Shown: piece after piece, positions 52,208-60,563 of the stretch
Position numbering within the stretch: the stretch's first letter is position 1
Layout: every line of letters starts with the position of its first letter
Assembly (NCBI RefSeq): GCF_002556545.1
Contig: NZ_CP022685.1
Location: 8,782,001-8,846,000 of the forward strand
DNA: 64,000 nt
Direction: 5' to 3'
Source: Streptomyces formicae
GTDB taxonomy: Bacteria; Actinomycetota; Actinomycetes; Streptomycetales; Streptomycetaceae
The notes under the pieces: model-generated
Seen by the model: only the letters and a program-made list of their open reading frames with translations
What the model was told of the DNA's origin: nothing
Databases searched by the model: none
Made by a program: the position numbers and the translations under genes

Positions 52208-52831
52208 TCACGCAAGATCCGGCACCTGTCGGGCCGGAAGCCCCGGACCGCCCTGATCGTCGTGGTCGACGGCTTCCCGCTGGTGACCGCGGCGGGCGTC
52301 CCGGTCGAAGATCCCGATGATCTCGCACGGGCCGCCCTCGGAACCGATGGCGTGCGGCATCATCGTGGGGAACTCGGCGGCCTGGTGGGTCTCGATGCGG
52401 AAACGACGGTGGCCGAGCATGAGGATGGCGGTGCCCGACAGGACCACGAGCCATTCGCGGCCGGGGTGGGCCCGCATGCGCGCGGGATTGTCGGGTGGCG
52501 GTTCGGTCATCCGCTGACGCATGACGCTCATGCCGGGGTCGCTCTTGATGGGCCAGCGCATCAGGCCGTGAGCGCCGTCGATCGTCGGGCTGATGACGAC
52601 ATCGTCGGCGGCGTTCTCCACGAGCTGGTCCAAAGTGGTGTCCAGGGCGCGTGCGAGCGTGACGAGCTGGTCAAGGGCGAGCCGCCGACGGCCGTTCTCG
52701 ATGCGGCTCAGTGAGGACTGGCTGAGGTGGGCGCGCGCGGCCAGCTCTTCGAGGGACCAGCCCTGCGCGACCCGCAGCGCGCGGATCCGTTTGCGTACGA
52801 GACCGTCCAGCTGCCCGTCGTCTTGCGTCAT
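52208..52831 (-). CDS. XRE-family regulator with C-terminal cupin
   Basis: A 207-residue regulator. The helix-turn-helix is 'LRVAQGWSLEELAARAHLSQ' plus 'SSLSRIENGRRRLALDQL' (about residues 20-58). The cupin half begins near 'MSVMRQRMTEPP' and contains 'HPGREWLVVLSGTAILMLGH' and 'AAEFPTMMPHAIGSEGGPCE'. Such HTH-cupin proteins control small metabolic operons with the cupin as ligand sensor. The methyltransferase gene downstream on the same strand is a possible target. Confidence 0.9.
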   Translation of the reverse strand: MTQDDGQLDGLVRKRIRALRVAQGWSLEELAARAHLSQSSLSRIENGRRRLALDQLVTLARALDTTLDQLVENAADDVVISPTIDGAHGLMRWPIKSDPGMSVMRQRMTEPPPDNPARMRAHPGREWLVVLSGTAILMLGHRRFRIETHQAAEFPTMMPHAIGSEGGPCEIIGIFDRDARRGHQREAVDHDDQGGPGLPARQVPDLA

Positions 52832-52947
52832 GGGCAACAGAGTAGGCCCTGGGCGCAAACCGCAACGCCGGGCTCCCGTCCGCCGTGTGGCACGGGCTGG
52901 GCGGCCCGATCCGGGCCGCCCAGCGTGATCCTGCCTCCCGGCCGACC

Positions 52948-53316
52948 TCAGTCGACGGGAGCCACCCGGATCAGGTTGCCGTCGGGGTCCGCGACGACGA
53001 ACGTACGCCCGAAGACCGCGTCGCTCGGCTCGCTGACCACGCGGACCCCCTTCGCCACCCACTTCTCGAAGAGGCGGTCGATCACGTCGGGCCCCCCGTC
53101 GAGGGTGAGGCAGACCTCGCTCGTGCGGGGCACCTCCGGGGTCAGGCTGCCGTCGAACGCCCCGCTCCAGACGGCGAGGTCCGCGCCGTCGCCGAGATCG
53201 AAGGCGAGGTACTCCGGGGTGTCGAAGCTGGGCTCGCGCTCGAGCAGGTCCCCGTAGAAACGGGCGGCCGCGCGGGCGTCGTTGACGTAGACGATGAACA
53301 CAATCGGGGCTGGCAT
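52948..53316 (-). CDS. VOC family protein (glyoxalase-like)
   Basis: A 122-residue VOC protein. 'VFIVYVNDARAAARFYGDLLERE' begins the fold and 'VVADPDGNLIRVAPVD' is the terminal strand. AAGGAG is 5 bases before ATG 53316. It is divergent from a WYL/HTH_11 regulator 52 bp away, which is a common VOC-YafY arrangement. Confidence 0.87.
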   Translation of the reverse strand: MPAPIVFIVYVNDARAAARFYGDLLEREPSFDTPEYLAFDLGDGADLAVWSGAFDGSLTPEVPRTSEVCLTLDGGPDVIDRLFEKWVAKGVRVVSEPSDAVFGRTFVVADPDGNLIRVAPVD

Positions 53317-53368
53317 CGCGCACTCCTTGGGTCGGTCTTTCCGAACACCTGGAGCGTGCCTGTTAATC

Positions 53369-54361
53369 ATGACGGATCCCGTCACGATTTCTGAGATCCT
53401 CGGTTCCGTGACCCCGGATCGCTTCTTCTCGCTCCTGCTGGCGCTGCAGTCCCGGGAGACCATGACGACCGTCGATCTCGCCGAGCAGGTCGGGGTCTCC
53501 GTCCGTACGGTCCTCCGGGATCTGCGGTGGCTGGAGGAGGCGGGCTTCCCGTTGCTGATCAAGCGCGGGCGCCTCGGCGGAGTGACGCTTCTCCCCGGCG
53601 GTGTGCTCGACACGTCACGGCTCACTCCGGACGAACGGGACCACCTCGCCCTCCACGGCCTCGACGACGCTCAACGCGAACAACTGGGGGCCACGGCCGA
53701 CACCCGGCGCGCGGACCTGAAGGTGCGATCGGGGCTGCGCCCGTCGAGCACCGGTGCACTGCCCCTGAGCGCGGTCGTCACCACCGACAACAGACCGTGG
53801 TTCTTCCGGGACGCCGCGGGCATGCCGCCCGCGGCGCTGGTCGGTGACCTCCGGCGCGGAGTCCGGCTGCGCATCTCCTACCGACGCTCGGAGGAGACCG
53901 AGGCCGCCTGGCGGGTCGTGGACCCCTACGGCCTGCTGGCCAAGGCCGGGAGGTGGTACCTCGTGGCGGACGTGGAGGGCCGCCCCCGGCTCCACGCGCT
54001 GGAACGCCTCATCGGCTGGGAGCCGATGAGGGCAGCCCGCCGGTTGCGTCCCGACGCGACCCTGGACGGCGTCGCGGCGGAACTGACGGCCCGCTGGGAG
54101 AACCCGGAAACCTTCCGGATCCATGCCGAACTCGACGCGGACCGCCTCGGCCTGGCACGGCGCGTCCTCGGCCGCAGACTGGCGGTCCAGGACACTGAAA
54201 GCGCGCGCGGTGGGCGCGTGGCCATCACGGTCACCGGCCGCGACGTGGAAGACGTACGCCTGCTCCTGCAGTTCGGCGCGAGCGTCACCGTGACCGGTCC
54301 CGAGGAAGCCCGGGAGCACATCCGGCGACTGGCCGCGCAGATCCTGGAGACCAACTCCTAG
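53369..54361 (+). CDS. YafY-type transcriptional regulator (HTH_11 + WYL)
   Basis: A 330-residue regulator. HTH_11 winged helix 'RFFSLLLALQSRETMTTVDLAEQ' then 'VSVRTVLRDLRWLEEAGFPL', and a WYL domain with 'VRLRISYRR' and 'RVVDPYGLLAKAGRWYLVADVEG', the Trp-Tyr-Leu being intact. A C-terminal WCX-like region ends 'LLLQFGASVTVTGPEEAREHI'. Likely controls the divergent VOC gene. A later GTG near 53408 is an alternative start. Confidence 0.92.
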   Translation: MTDPVTISEILGSVTPDRFFSLLLALQSRETMTTVDLAEQVGVSVRTVLRDLRWLEEAGFPLLIKRGRLGGVTLLPGGVLDTSRLTPDERDHLALHGLDDAQREQLGATADTRRADLKVRSGLRPSSTGALPLSAVVTTDNRPWFFRDAAGMPPAALVGDLRRGVRLRISYRRSEETEAAWRVVDPYGLLAKAGRWYLVADVEGRPRLHALERLIGWEPMRAARRLRPDATLDGVAAELTARWENPETFRIHAELDADRLGLARRVLGRRLAVQDTESARGGRVAITVTGRDVEDVRLLLQFGASVTVTGPEEAREHIRRLAAQILETNS

Positions 54362-54483
54362 CGGACGACGGGCTCTTGTGCGTCGCCCGGGGCGCTGGCC
54401 CGTCCCCCCCCGCCTCTGAAGGTGATCTTCGGGCCGTAGATTGGGCATGCGAGGCGACCCCCTGGAAAGGGGCATGAAGCGGA

Positions 54484-55404
54484 ATGATCGTCGACTTACA
54501 GGCCCCGGTCCGAAGGCGTGCCGCCCGGCTGGTCGGGCGGGCCCCCGCAGGTGCGCGGCCGTATCTGGAGTTGCTGCGGCTGGACCGGCCCGTGGGGGCC
54601 TGGCTGTTGGTGGTGCCCGGCTGGATCGCGCTGGCGGCGTTCGCCGGGCCTCGGGACGGGGGCCTTTTCGGGGTGCTGCTCCTGGTGTACGGGGTGCTGT
54701 CGCGAGGGGCCGCCTGTGGGCTCAACGACGTGCTGGACGCGCGGTTCGACGCGCAGGTGCCGCGTACGGCGGGGCGGCCCGTCGCCTCCGGGCGGCTGAC
54801 GGCAGGGCGGGCGCTGGTGCTGTCCGTCGTGGTGGGGGCCGCGGCTCCGTTGGTGATGGCTTTCTGGAGCGTGGAGGCCGTGGTGTGGGCGGCGGCGGGG
54901 GCGCCCCTCGCGGCGGTGTATCCGTTGATGAAGCGGGTCACTCCGTGGCCACACGTGTGGCTGGGGTTCACCATCAACTGGACGGTGCCCCTGGTGTACG
55001 TCCTGCTCACAGGAAGGATTGGGCTCGCGGGCGGGGTGCTGTACGGGGCGATGATCTGCTGGTCCGTGGGGACGGACGTGATCTACGCCTGCCAGGACCG
55101 GGAGGCCGATGTGCGGGCCGGGGTGCGGTCGGCCGCCGTGCTCCTGGGAAGGCGCAGCCGGGTGTTGGTGGGAGGCGCGTACGCGGGGTGCCTGGTGCTG
55201 CTCGCCTGGTTCGGGGCCGTGGCCGGGCTCGGGCCGCTGTACTGGCCCGGACTGTGCGTTGTCGCGGGGCAGTTGGGCTGGCAGGTGTGGCGGGCCGACC
55301 CTGCCGACGTCGCGGCCTGCGGGCGGGCGTTCGCCACCAACCCGCTGTGCGGACTCCTTGTCCTCGTGGCCGTGCTCGCCGGGCGGGTCGGTACTCTCGG
55401 CTGA
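54484..55404 (+). CDS. UbiA-family prenyltransferase, TTA codon near start
   Basis: A 306-residue integral membrane aromatic prenyltransferase with about eight TM helices. The two Asp-rich motifs are N81-D-V-L-D-A-R-F-D89 and 'YACQDREADVR' (Asp205, Asp209), which bind the prenyl diphosphate through Mg. 'RLDRPVGAWLLVVPGW' precedes the first. The fifth codon is TTA (54496-54498), so translation probably depends on the bldA leucyl-tRNA. Codon use is unusually G-ending in third positions compared with neighbours. The MpaB-like oxygenase follows 26 bases downstream. Confidence 0.9.
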   Translation: MIVDLQAPVRRRAARLVGRAPAGARPYLELLRLDRPVGAWLLVVPGWIALAAFAGPRDGGLFGVLLLVYGVLSRGAACGLNDVLDARFDAQVPRTAGRPVASGRLTAGRALVLSVVVGAAAPLVMAFWSVEAVVWAAAGAPLAAVYPLMKRVTPWPHVWLGFTINWTVPLVYVLLTGRIGLAGGVLYGAMICWSVGTDVIYACQDREADVRAGVRSAAVLLGRRSRVLVGGAYAGCLVLLAWFGAVAGLGPLYWPGLCVVAGQLGWQVWRADPADVAACGRAFATNPLCGLLVLVAVLAGRVGTLG

Positions 55405-55430
55405 GGGCGACACGGAGCGTGGAGGCGCTG

Positions 55431-56324
55431 GTGGGACTGCGGGAACGGATCGCGGCGGAACTCACGGCGACCATGCACGGCGGTGATCTCAAGCTGGAGC
55501 GGTACGCGGGGCCGCCCGGCGATCCCGGACTGTTCGGCATCGCGCCGGGGGACCCGGTGTGGCGGGTGCACGGGCACGCCACCGGGATGCTCACCGGCGG
55601 GTTCGCCGCGCTCATGCTCCAGTCGCTGCATCCGCTGGCCATGGCGGGCGTCGACCAGCACTCCGATTTCCGCGCCGATCCGGTCGGGCGGCTGAACGGA
55701 ACCGTACGGTTCATCACCACGACCACGTTCGGCTCCGCAGCTGCCGCTCGCGAGGTGATCGACCTCATCCGGCGGATCCACACCCGGGTGCACGGGACCG
55801 CCCCTGACGGCAGGCCGTACCGCGCGGACGACCCCGACCTGCTCACCTGGGTGCACACCGCGGAGGTGCGCAGCTTCCTCGCCGGTCACCAGACCTACGC
55901 TCCCCGGGCGCTCCGGCTGACGCCCGCCGAGTGTGACGCCTACTACCGTCAAGTCGCCCCTGTCGCCGAGGCGTTGGGCGCACGGGACGTACCCCGCACG
56001 TCCCGCGAAGTCGAGCGCTACCTGAACCGTGCCCGCCCCCAACTCCACGCCACCGCAGCCGCGTTGGACTCCGTGCTGTTCCTCCGCCGCTTCGGACGAA
56101 CCCGCCGGGAGCGGCTGGTCGCGGGCCTGCTCACGAGCGCCTCGGTCGGACTCCTCCCCGACTGGGCCCGCACCGAACTCGGCATCCACCGCCCGGCCTT
56201 CGTCCGCTCCGGCTGGGACCGCCCCCTGGCGACGGCCGTGGGACGCACCCTCCAGTGGGGGCTCGGCCCCTCCCAGATCCAGGCGGCCGCACGGGGACGT
56301 CTTGCGGGGGTGGGGCAGGGCTGA
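55431..56324 (+). CDS. MpaB-like (DUF2236) oxygenase family protein
   Basis: A 297-residue protein of the DUF2236/ER-bound-oxygenase family related to MpaB and rubber oxygenases. Recognisable blocks are 'MLTGGFAALMLQSLHPLAMAG', 'VDQHSDFRADPVGRLNGTVRF', 'WVHTAEVRSFLAGHQ' and a C-terminal 'RPLATAVGRTLQWGLGPSQ', with His/Arg residues that hold b-type heme in characterised relatives. GTG 55431 is chosen for GGAGG 5 bases upstream; GTG 55419 is possible. It follows UbiA in what looks like one transcript. Confidence 0.82.
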   Translation: MGLRERIAAELTATMHGGDLKLERYAGPPGDPGLFGIAPGDPVWRVHGHATGMLTGGFAALMLQSLHPLAMAGVDQHSDFRADPVGRLNGTVRFITTTTFGSAAAAREVIDLIRRIHTRVHGTAPDGRPYRADDPDLLTWVHTAEVRSFLAGHQTYAPRALRLTPAECDAYYRQVAPVAEALGARDVPRTSREVERYLNRARPQLHATAAALDSVLFLRRFGRTRRERLVAGLLTSASVGLLPDWARTELGIHRPAFVRSGWDRPLATAVGRTLQWGLGPSQIQAAARGRLAGVGQG

Positions 56325-56386
56325 CGCCGGAGTCTTCGGGACGTCCGACAGCCGCAAGCTCCCCCGCGGAGCGGGACACGTGGCTC

Positions 56387-56842
56387 GTGTACTTCGCCGA
56401 TCGCGGGTACGCGGACATCGCGCGGCGCCCTCTGCCGTTCGCCACCCCGGAGATCTTCGACGTCGAGGACCACGATGGCGTCCTGGTGACGCACGAACGT
56501 GAGCTCCCCGTACGGGACGTCGACGCGCTGCTCGCGGTTCTGCGCGCCCTGGCCCCCGTGCCCGGCACCGACGCCATGCGGCAGTTGACCGTGCGGGGCG
56601 ACGACGGTCCGCTGTGGCGTGATCACGACTGTTTCCGCGACGCGCTCGCGGCCCACGTGCCGGACTTCGAGGCGGGGGTCGCGCGCACGCGAAAGGCACT
56701 GCGGTCGCTCCCTGATGCCCCGGTGGCGGCGATCCACGGTGACCTCGCCCCGCCCAACATCCACGTCGACGCCGAGGGCCGCCCCGTCGCGGTGCTCGAC
56801 CTCGGCTTCTGCACGACAGTGGGCGACCCGGCCTTCGCCTGA
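56387..56842 (+). pseudogene. Truncated phosphotransferase (APH-like) remnant
   Basis: About 150 residues matching the middle and kinase motifs of an aminoglycoside-phosphotransferase-fold enzyme: 'FATPEIFDVEDHDGVLVTHE', then the catalytic loop 'VAAIHGDLAPPNIHVDAEGR' and the Mg site 'VAVLDLGFC'. It stops five residues past 'GDPAF', where family members continue for about 60 residues, and it lacks the N-terminal nucleotide-binding lobe. Upstream in-frame sequence runs into the preceding gene and shows no kinase features. Best read as a decayed fragment; low chance it is expressed. Confidence 0.65.
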
Positions 56843-57004
56843 AGCAGGCGCCCGCCGTCATCCCCCAGCTCCGTACGCCGCGTTGTCGGTGGCCTGTCGT
56901 CGGTTGTCGGCGCCGTGTCGGTCCCGTGTCGGTGGGGGCTGGCACCTTTCGAGAGGTCCGGCCGGGTGGCCACCCGGCGGTGACTTCGGGAAAGGGGATG
57001 TCTC

Positions 57005-58525
57005 ATGCACGACGTAGTGATCGTGGGCGCGGGCCCTGTCGGTCTCTTCCTCGCCTGCGAGCTCGGCCTCGCGGGCTGTTCCGTGCTGGTCCTGGAGAAG
57101 GAGTCGGAGCAGGAATCGCCGTGGCGCGAGGAACCGCTCGGCACGCGCGGCCTGTTCGGCCACTCGGTCGGGGCGTTCTACCGCCGGGGGCTGCTGGACG
57201 AACTGGTGTCAGCGTGCTTCGTCCTCGACGGACGTGGCGTCCGCGTCGACGCCGACGAGCCGTCACGGCCGCGTCTGGTGGGCCACTTCGCCGGGATGAT
57301 GCTCGATGCGGACAAGATCGACACGGCCGCCCTGCCCTTCCGGCTGCCCAACCCGGCCGAGGGCCTGATGATGATCAGCCTCCAGGCGCTCGAGTCACTG
57401 CTGTCCGAGCGCGCGGCCAAACTGGGCGTCGACATCCGGCGCGGCGTCACCGTGGACGCGGTCACGCAGGACGAGGACCACGTGGTCGTGTCCGCGGGAC
57501 AGATCGGTTTCGAGGCGCGTTGGGCCGTCGGCTGTGACGGTGGACGGAGCACGGTGCGAAGCCTGACCGGTTTCGCATTCACGGGCACCGAACCGCAGTT
57601 CACCGGGTACACCGTGATCGGCACCTTCGACGACCCGGAGAAGCTGCGCCCCGGGATCACTCTGACGCCGACGGGCATGTACGTCCGGATGGCCGCCGAG
57701 GGGCACATCGCCATGATGGACTTCGACGGCGGCGCGTTCGACCGCTCGCTGCCGCCGTCCCGCGACCACCTCCAGGCGGTGCTGCGCCGCGTGTCGGGGA
57801 CCGACGTCACCCTGAGCGACGTCCGGCTCGTCTCCACCTTCACCGACCGGGCCAAGCAGGCGACGACGTACCGGCAGGGCCGCGTCCTCCTCGCGGGCGA
57901 CGCCGCTCACATCCACTCGCCGCTCGGCGGCCAGGGCCTGAACACCGGTATCGGCGACGCCGTGAACCTGGGCTGGAAACTCGCGGCGACCGTGCGGGGG
58001 CACGCCCCGGACGGGCTCCTCGACACGTACGGCAAGGAGCGCCACCCGATCGGTGCCCGGGTGCTCGACTGGTCGCGCGCCCAGGTGTCGATCATGAAGC
58101 CGGACCGGCACTCCCAGGCGATCCAGGGCGTGGTCCGTGACCTGCTCGGCACCCGGGACGGGACGACGTACGTCTTCGAGAGGCTGTCAGGCGCGTCGAT
58201 CCGCTACCCCCTCGGCGGCGCGCACCCGTTGACGGGCCGCGACGCCCCCGAATTCCGCCTCGGTGACGGAACGTACCTCGGCGAGCTGATGCGGGACGGA
58301 CGCGGCGTCGTCCTCGACTTCAGTGCCGACCAACGGCTGAGCGGACCGGCGGCGGGCTGGGGGAGCCGACTCCGTCATGTGGCAGGGGCGCCCGAGGACG
58401 ACCTCGGGCTGGGGGCCGTACTGGTCCGCCCGGACGGCACCGTCGCGTGGGCCGACGGCCCCGACTTCGCGGTGGACGCGTTCGAACGGGAGGTCTCCCG
58501 CTGGTTCGGCCGCCCGCGAGCGTGA
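57005..58525 (+). CDS. Aromatic-ring FAD monooxygenase (class A)
   Basis: A 506-residue flavoprotein hydroxylase of the polyketide/rifampicin-monooxygenase type. 'VVIVGAGPVGLFLACELGLAG' is the FAD site, 'RWAVGCDGGRSTVR' the DG motif and 'GRVLLAGDAAHIHSPLGGQGLNTGIGD' in two pieces the GD motif; a C-terminal thioredoxin-like domain of about 120 residues follows. Members hydroxylate phenols, anthracyclines or rifamycins. Near UbiA and MpaB-like genes but separated from them by the phosphotransferase remnant and a 162-bp gap. Confidence 0.9.
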   Translation: MHDVVIVGAGPVGLFLACELGLAGCSVLVLEKESEQESPWREEPLGTRGLFGHSVGAFYRRGLLDELVSACFVLDGRGVRVDADEPSRPRLVGHFAGMMLDADKIDTAALPFRLPNPAEGLMMISLQALESLLSERAAKLGVDIRRGVTVDAVTQDEDHVVVSAGQIGFEARWAVGCDGGRSTVRSLTGFAFTGTEPQFTGYTVIGTFDDPEKLRPGITLTPTGMYVRMAAEGHIAMMDFDGGAFDRSLPPSRDHLQAVLRRVSGTDVTLSDVRLVSTFTDRAKQATTYRQGRVLLAGDAAHIHSPLGGQGLNTGIGDAVNLGWKLAATVRGHAPDGLLDTYGKERHPIGARVLDWSRAQVSIMKPDRHSQAIQGVVRDLLGTRDGTTYVFERLSGASIRYPLGGAHPLTGRDAPEFRLGDGTYLGELMRDGRGVVLDFSADQRLSGPAAGWGSRLRHVAGAPEDDLGLGAVLVRPDGTVAWADGPDFAVDAFEREVSRWFGRPRA

Positions 58526-58562
58526 GCGGTCGATCCTGTTACCCGGCTATGACAGAACGATC

Positions 58563-58593
58563 TTGACATGGGCCATCTGCACACAATTAGGTT
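58563..58593 (+). promoter_or_regulatory. Candidate housekeeping promoter
   Basis: TTGACA at 58563-58568 and TAGGTT at 58588-58593 with a 19-bp spacer, about 63 bp upstream of the DD-carboxypeptidase start. Confidence 0.5.
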
Positions 58594-58655
58594 CAGAGGG
58601 CAACGAGTTCACACTGTAAGCCCGGCGTTCCCCAGCGCCGGAGAGAGGGGTGCCC

Positions 58656-59714
58656 ATGGGCTCCCACGCCCGACACGCCCGCCCCAACCGGATGCACCGC
58701 ACCGGTGCCCGGATCGCGACGGTCGCACTGGTCGGGGCCGTCCTGCCGATCACTGCCGGGGGTCTCGCCCAGGCGGCGACCACCCAGGCCCCGCACTCCG
58801 TCGATGTCGACGAGACCGGCCGACAGGCCGCTCCGCGGCACGGCGAGGCCACGGCTCCCGTCGGGCAGGGGCAGGGGCAGGGGCAGAGGCAGGATCAGGG
58901 GCAAGGCGCGCCGGACGTGGAGGACCGGACCGACCCCGTCGTCAAGGCCGACCACGCCTTCCTGCTCGACACCCGCGACGGGAGCCAGGAGCGGGAGTTG
59001 TGGGCCGGGGCCAAGGCGGACGAGGCCGTGTCGATGGCCAGCACGACCAAGATCATGACCGCCTTGGTGGTGCTGAGACACCCGGAGTCCCTCGACCGGC
59101 AGATCACGGTGAAGCAGGAGTACCGGGATTACGTCGCGAGGGTCGGTGCCAGTACCGCCGACCTCCAGACCGGCGACAAGCTGACCGTCAGGCAACTGCT
59201 CCACGCCGCGCTGATCCCGTCGGGGGCGGACGCCGCGAGGGCCCTCGCCGACAACTTCGGCAAGGGGGGCACCGAGGAAGCGCGGATCGCCGACTTCGTG
59301 GACCAGATGAACGCCGAGGCGCAGCAACTCGGCCTGACCAACACACACTTCGACTCCGTGGACGGCATCTCGAACGGCGCCAACCACAGCACCGCCCGCG
59401 ACATGGCCAAGCTCGGCCAGCGCGCGATGCTGCAGCCGGTGTTCGCGGACGTCGTCAAGCGGCAGCAGTTCAAGACCGAGGCCCCGGCCGCCAATGGCCG
59501 TACCCGGTACTACACCTGGAACAACACCAACGAACTGTTGAGCAAGTACGAAGGCGCCCTCGGCATCAAGACCGGCAGTGGCCCGGAGGCCGGTTACTCC
59601 TTCGTCTTCGCCGCCAAGCGCGACAACCGCACCCTGGTCGGCGCGGTCCTCGGGACCGACAAGACCCGCTTCGAGGACGCCACCAAGATCCTCGACTGGG
59701 GTTTCGCGCACTGA
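58656..59714 (+). CDS. Secreted D-alanyl-D-alanine carboxypeptidase
   Basis: A 352-residue penicillin-binding-type serine peptidase trimming cell-wall stem peptides. Signal peptide 1-41, then a low-complexity linker rich in Gly-Gln pairs (about 70-85). SxxK is S129-T-T-K132, the second motif is S189-G-A191 where most enzymes have S-x-N, and KTG is K305-T-G307. Streptomyces K15-like enzymes also lack the Asn (S-G-C), so it may still be active. ATG 58656 is favoured over GTG 58650 because GAGAGAGGGG lies 5-6 bases upstream. A very strong terminator follows. Confidence 0.9.
   Translation: MGSHARHARPNRMHRTGARIATVALVGAVLPITAGGLAQAATTQAPHSVDVDETGRQAAPRHGEATAPVGQGQGQGQRQDQGQGAPDVEDRTDPVVKADHAFLLDTRDGSQERELWAGAKADEAVSMASTTKIMTALVVLRHPESLDRQITVKQEYRDYVARVGASTADLQTGDKLTVRQLLHAALIPSGADAARALADNFGKGGTEEARIADFVDQMNAEAQQLGLTNTHFDSVDGISNGANHSTARDMAKLGQRAMLQPVFADVVKRQQFKTEAPAANGRTRYYTWNNTNELLSKYEGALGIKTGSGPEAGYSFVFAAKRDNRTLVGAVLGTDKTRFEDATKILDWGFAH
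58863..58892 (+). repeat. GGGCAG hexanucleotide repeat inside the carboxypeptidase gene
   Basis: Four exact GGGCAG units and a fifth AGGCAG, encoding the Gln-Gly part of the linker. Copy-number change would keep frame and only lengthen or shorten the linker. Confidence 0.75.
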
Positions 59715-59760
59715 GCGACCGGCGCCGCAGGAACTGAGCGCGTACGCACGTGAACACCGG

Positions 59761-59803
59761 GCCCCGGCCCGCCCGCACCTCGTCATCGCGGGCGGGCCGG
59801 GGC
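59761..59803. terminator. Very strong bidirectional terminator
   Basis: GCCCCGGCCCGCCCGC and GCGGGCGGGCCGGGGC, perfect 16-bp arms with an 11-base loop, between the convergent carboxypeptidase and O-methyltransferase genes. Confidence 0.88.
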
Positions 59804-59830
59804 TCTCCGTCGTGGTGGCGTCGTACGTGT

Positions 59831-60493
59831 CTAGAGGCGGCAGCTGATCTCCATCCCGTCCTCCACGGGGAACGTGACGCTCTGGTAGCCGTTCCCGGGG
59901 TCGCGGACGTAGTCGAGGTAGGGCGCGAGGTCTTCGAGGTCGACGTCGTCGGCGACGACGAGGGTGCCGGGTGCGAGGCCCGGTTCGAGGATGCGCAGGA
60001 CGGGCAGGCACAGGTCCTTCCAGCCGTCGAGGAGGACGAAGTCCGCGGGCTCGGCGACCGCGGCGAGGGTGTCGCGGGCGTCTCCTTCGAGGACGGTGAT
60101 CAGGTCGTCGAGCCCCGTCTCGGTGAACGTCCGGCGGGCCGCCGCGGCCTTGGCGGTGCTCAGTTCCGTACTGATCACCCGCCCCGTCCCGTTGTCGCGC
60201 ACCGCGGCGGCGAGATGGAGCGTGGAGATGCCGAAGGACGTGCCGAACTCGACGACGGTGGCGGGGCGGGCGGCCCGGACCAGGTTGTAGAGGAGGCGGC
60301 CGCCCTGTGCGGAGATCGGCATGTACACCTCCGCCTTGGCGTCGGCCTGCTCCTGCGGGTCGTGGGGCGCGAATCCCTGGGGTCGCGCCTCCCGGATCCG
60401 CCTGCTGGTCGCCTCGTCCTGCTCGGCATGCCGGAACATCCGGTCGAGGGCGGAAGCGACGCGGGGGTCTTCGAGGGTGTTGGTGGGTGCCAT
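59831..60493 (-). CDS. O-methyltransferase (CCoAOMT-like)
   Basis: A 220-residue SAM-dependent methyltransferase. 'GRLLYNLVRAARPATVVEFGTS' leads to the SAM motif 'VEFGTSFGISTLHLAAA', then 'GRVISTELS', 'GDARDTLAAV' and the metal/acidic 'FVLLDGWKDLCLPVL'. Typical of catechol- or small-phenol O-methyltransferases. It is divergent from a TetR gene with a clear inverted repeat between, so is probably repressed by it. Confidence 0.88.
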   Translation of the reverse strand: MAPTNTLEDPRVASALDRMFRHAEQDEATSRRIREARPQGFAPHDPQEQADAKAEVYMPISAQGGRLLYNLVRAARPATVVEFGTSFGISTLHLAAAVRDNGTGRVISTELSTAKAAAARRTFTETGLDDLITVLEGDARDTLAAVAEPADFVLLDGWKDLCLPVLRILEPGLAPGTLVVADDVDLEDLAPYLDYVRDPGNGYQSVTFPVEDGMEISCRL

Positions 60494-60502
60494 GGAGCCA
60501 GG

Positions 60503-60529
60503 CTAGACGCACCGTTGCGTAGCGTCTAG
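60503..60529. promoter_or_regulatory. TetR operator between O-methyltransferase and TetR genes
   Basis: CTAGACGC and GCGTCTAG are perfect 8-base arms 11 bases apart, with a nested ACGCACCGTTGCGT. It sits 10 bases from the methyltransferase ATG and 35 bases from the TetR ATG, placing it over both transcription starts. Confidence 0.75.
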
Positions 60530-60563
60530 AAGTTCTGGCCTACTCTGGCCCCAGGAGGCAGAC

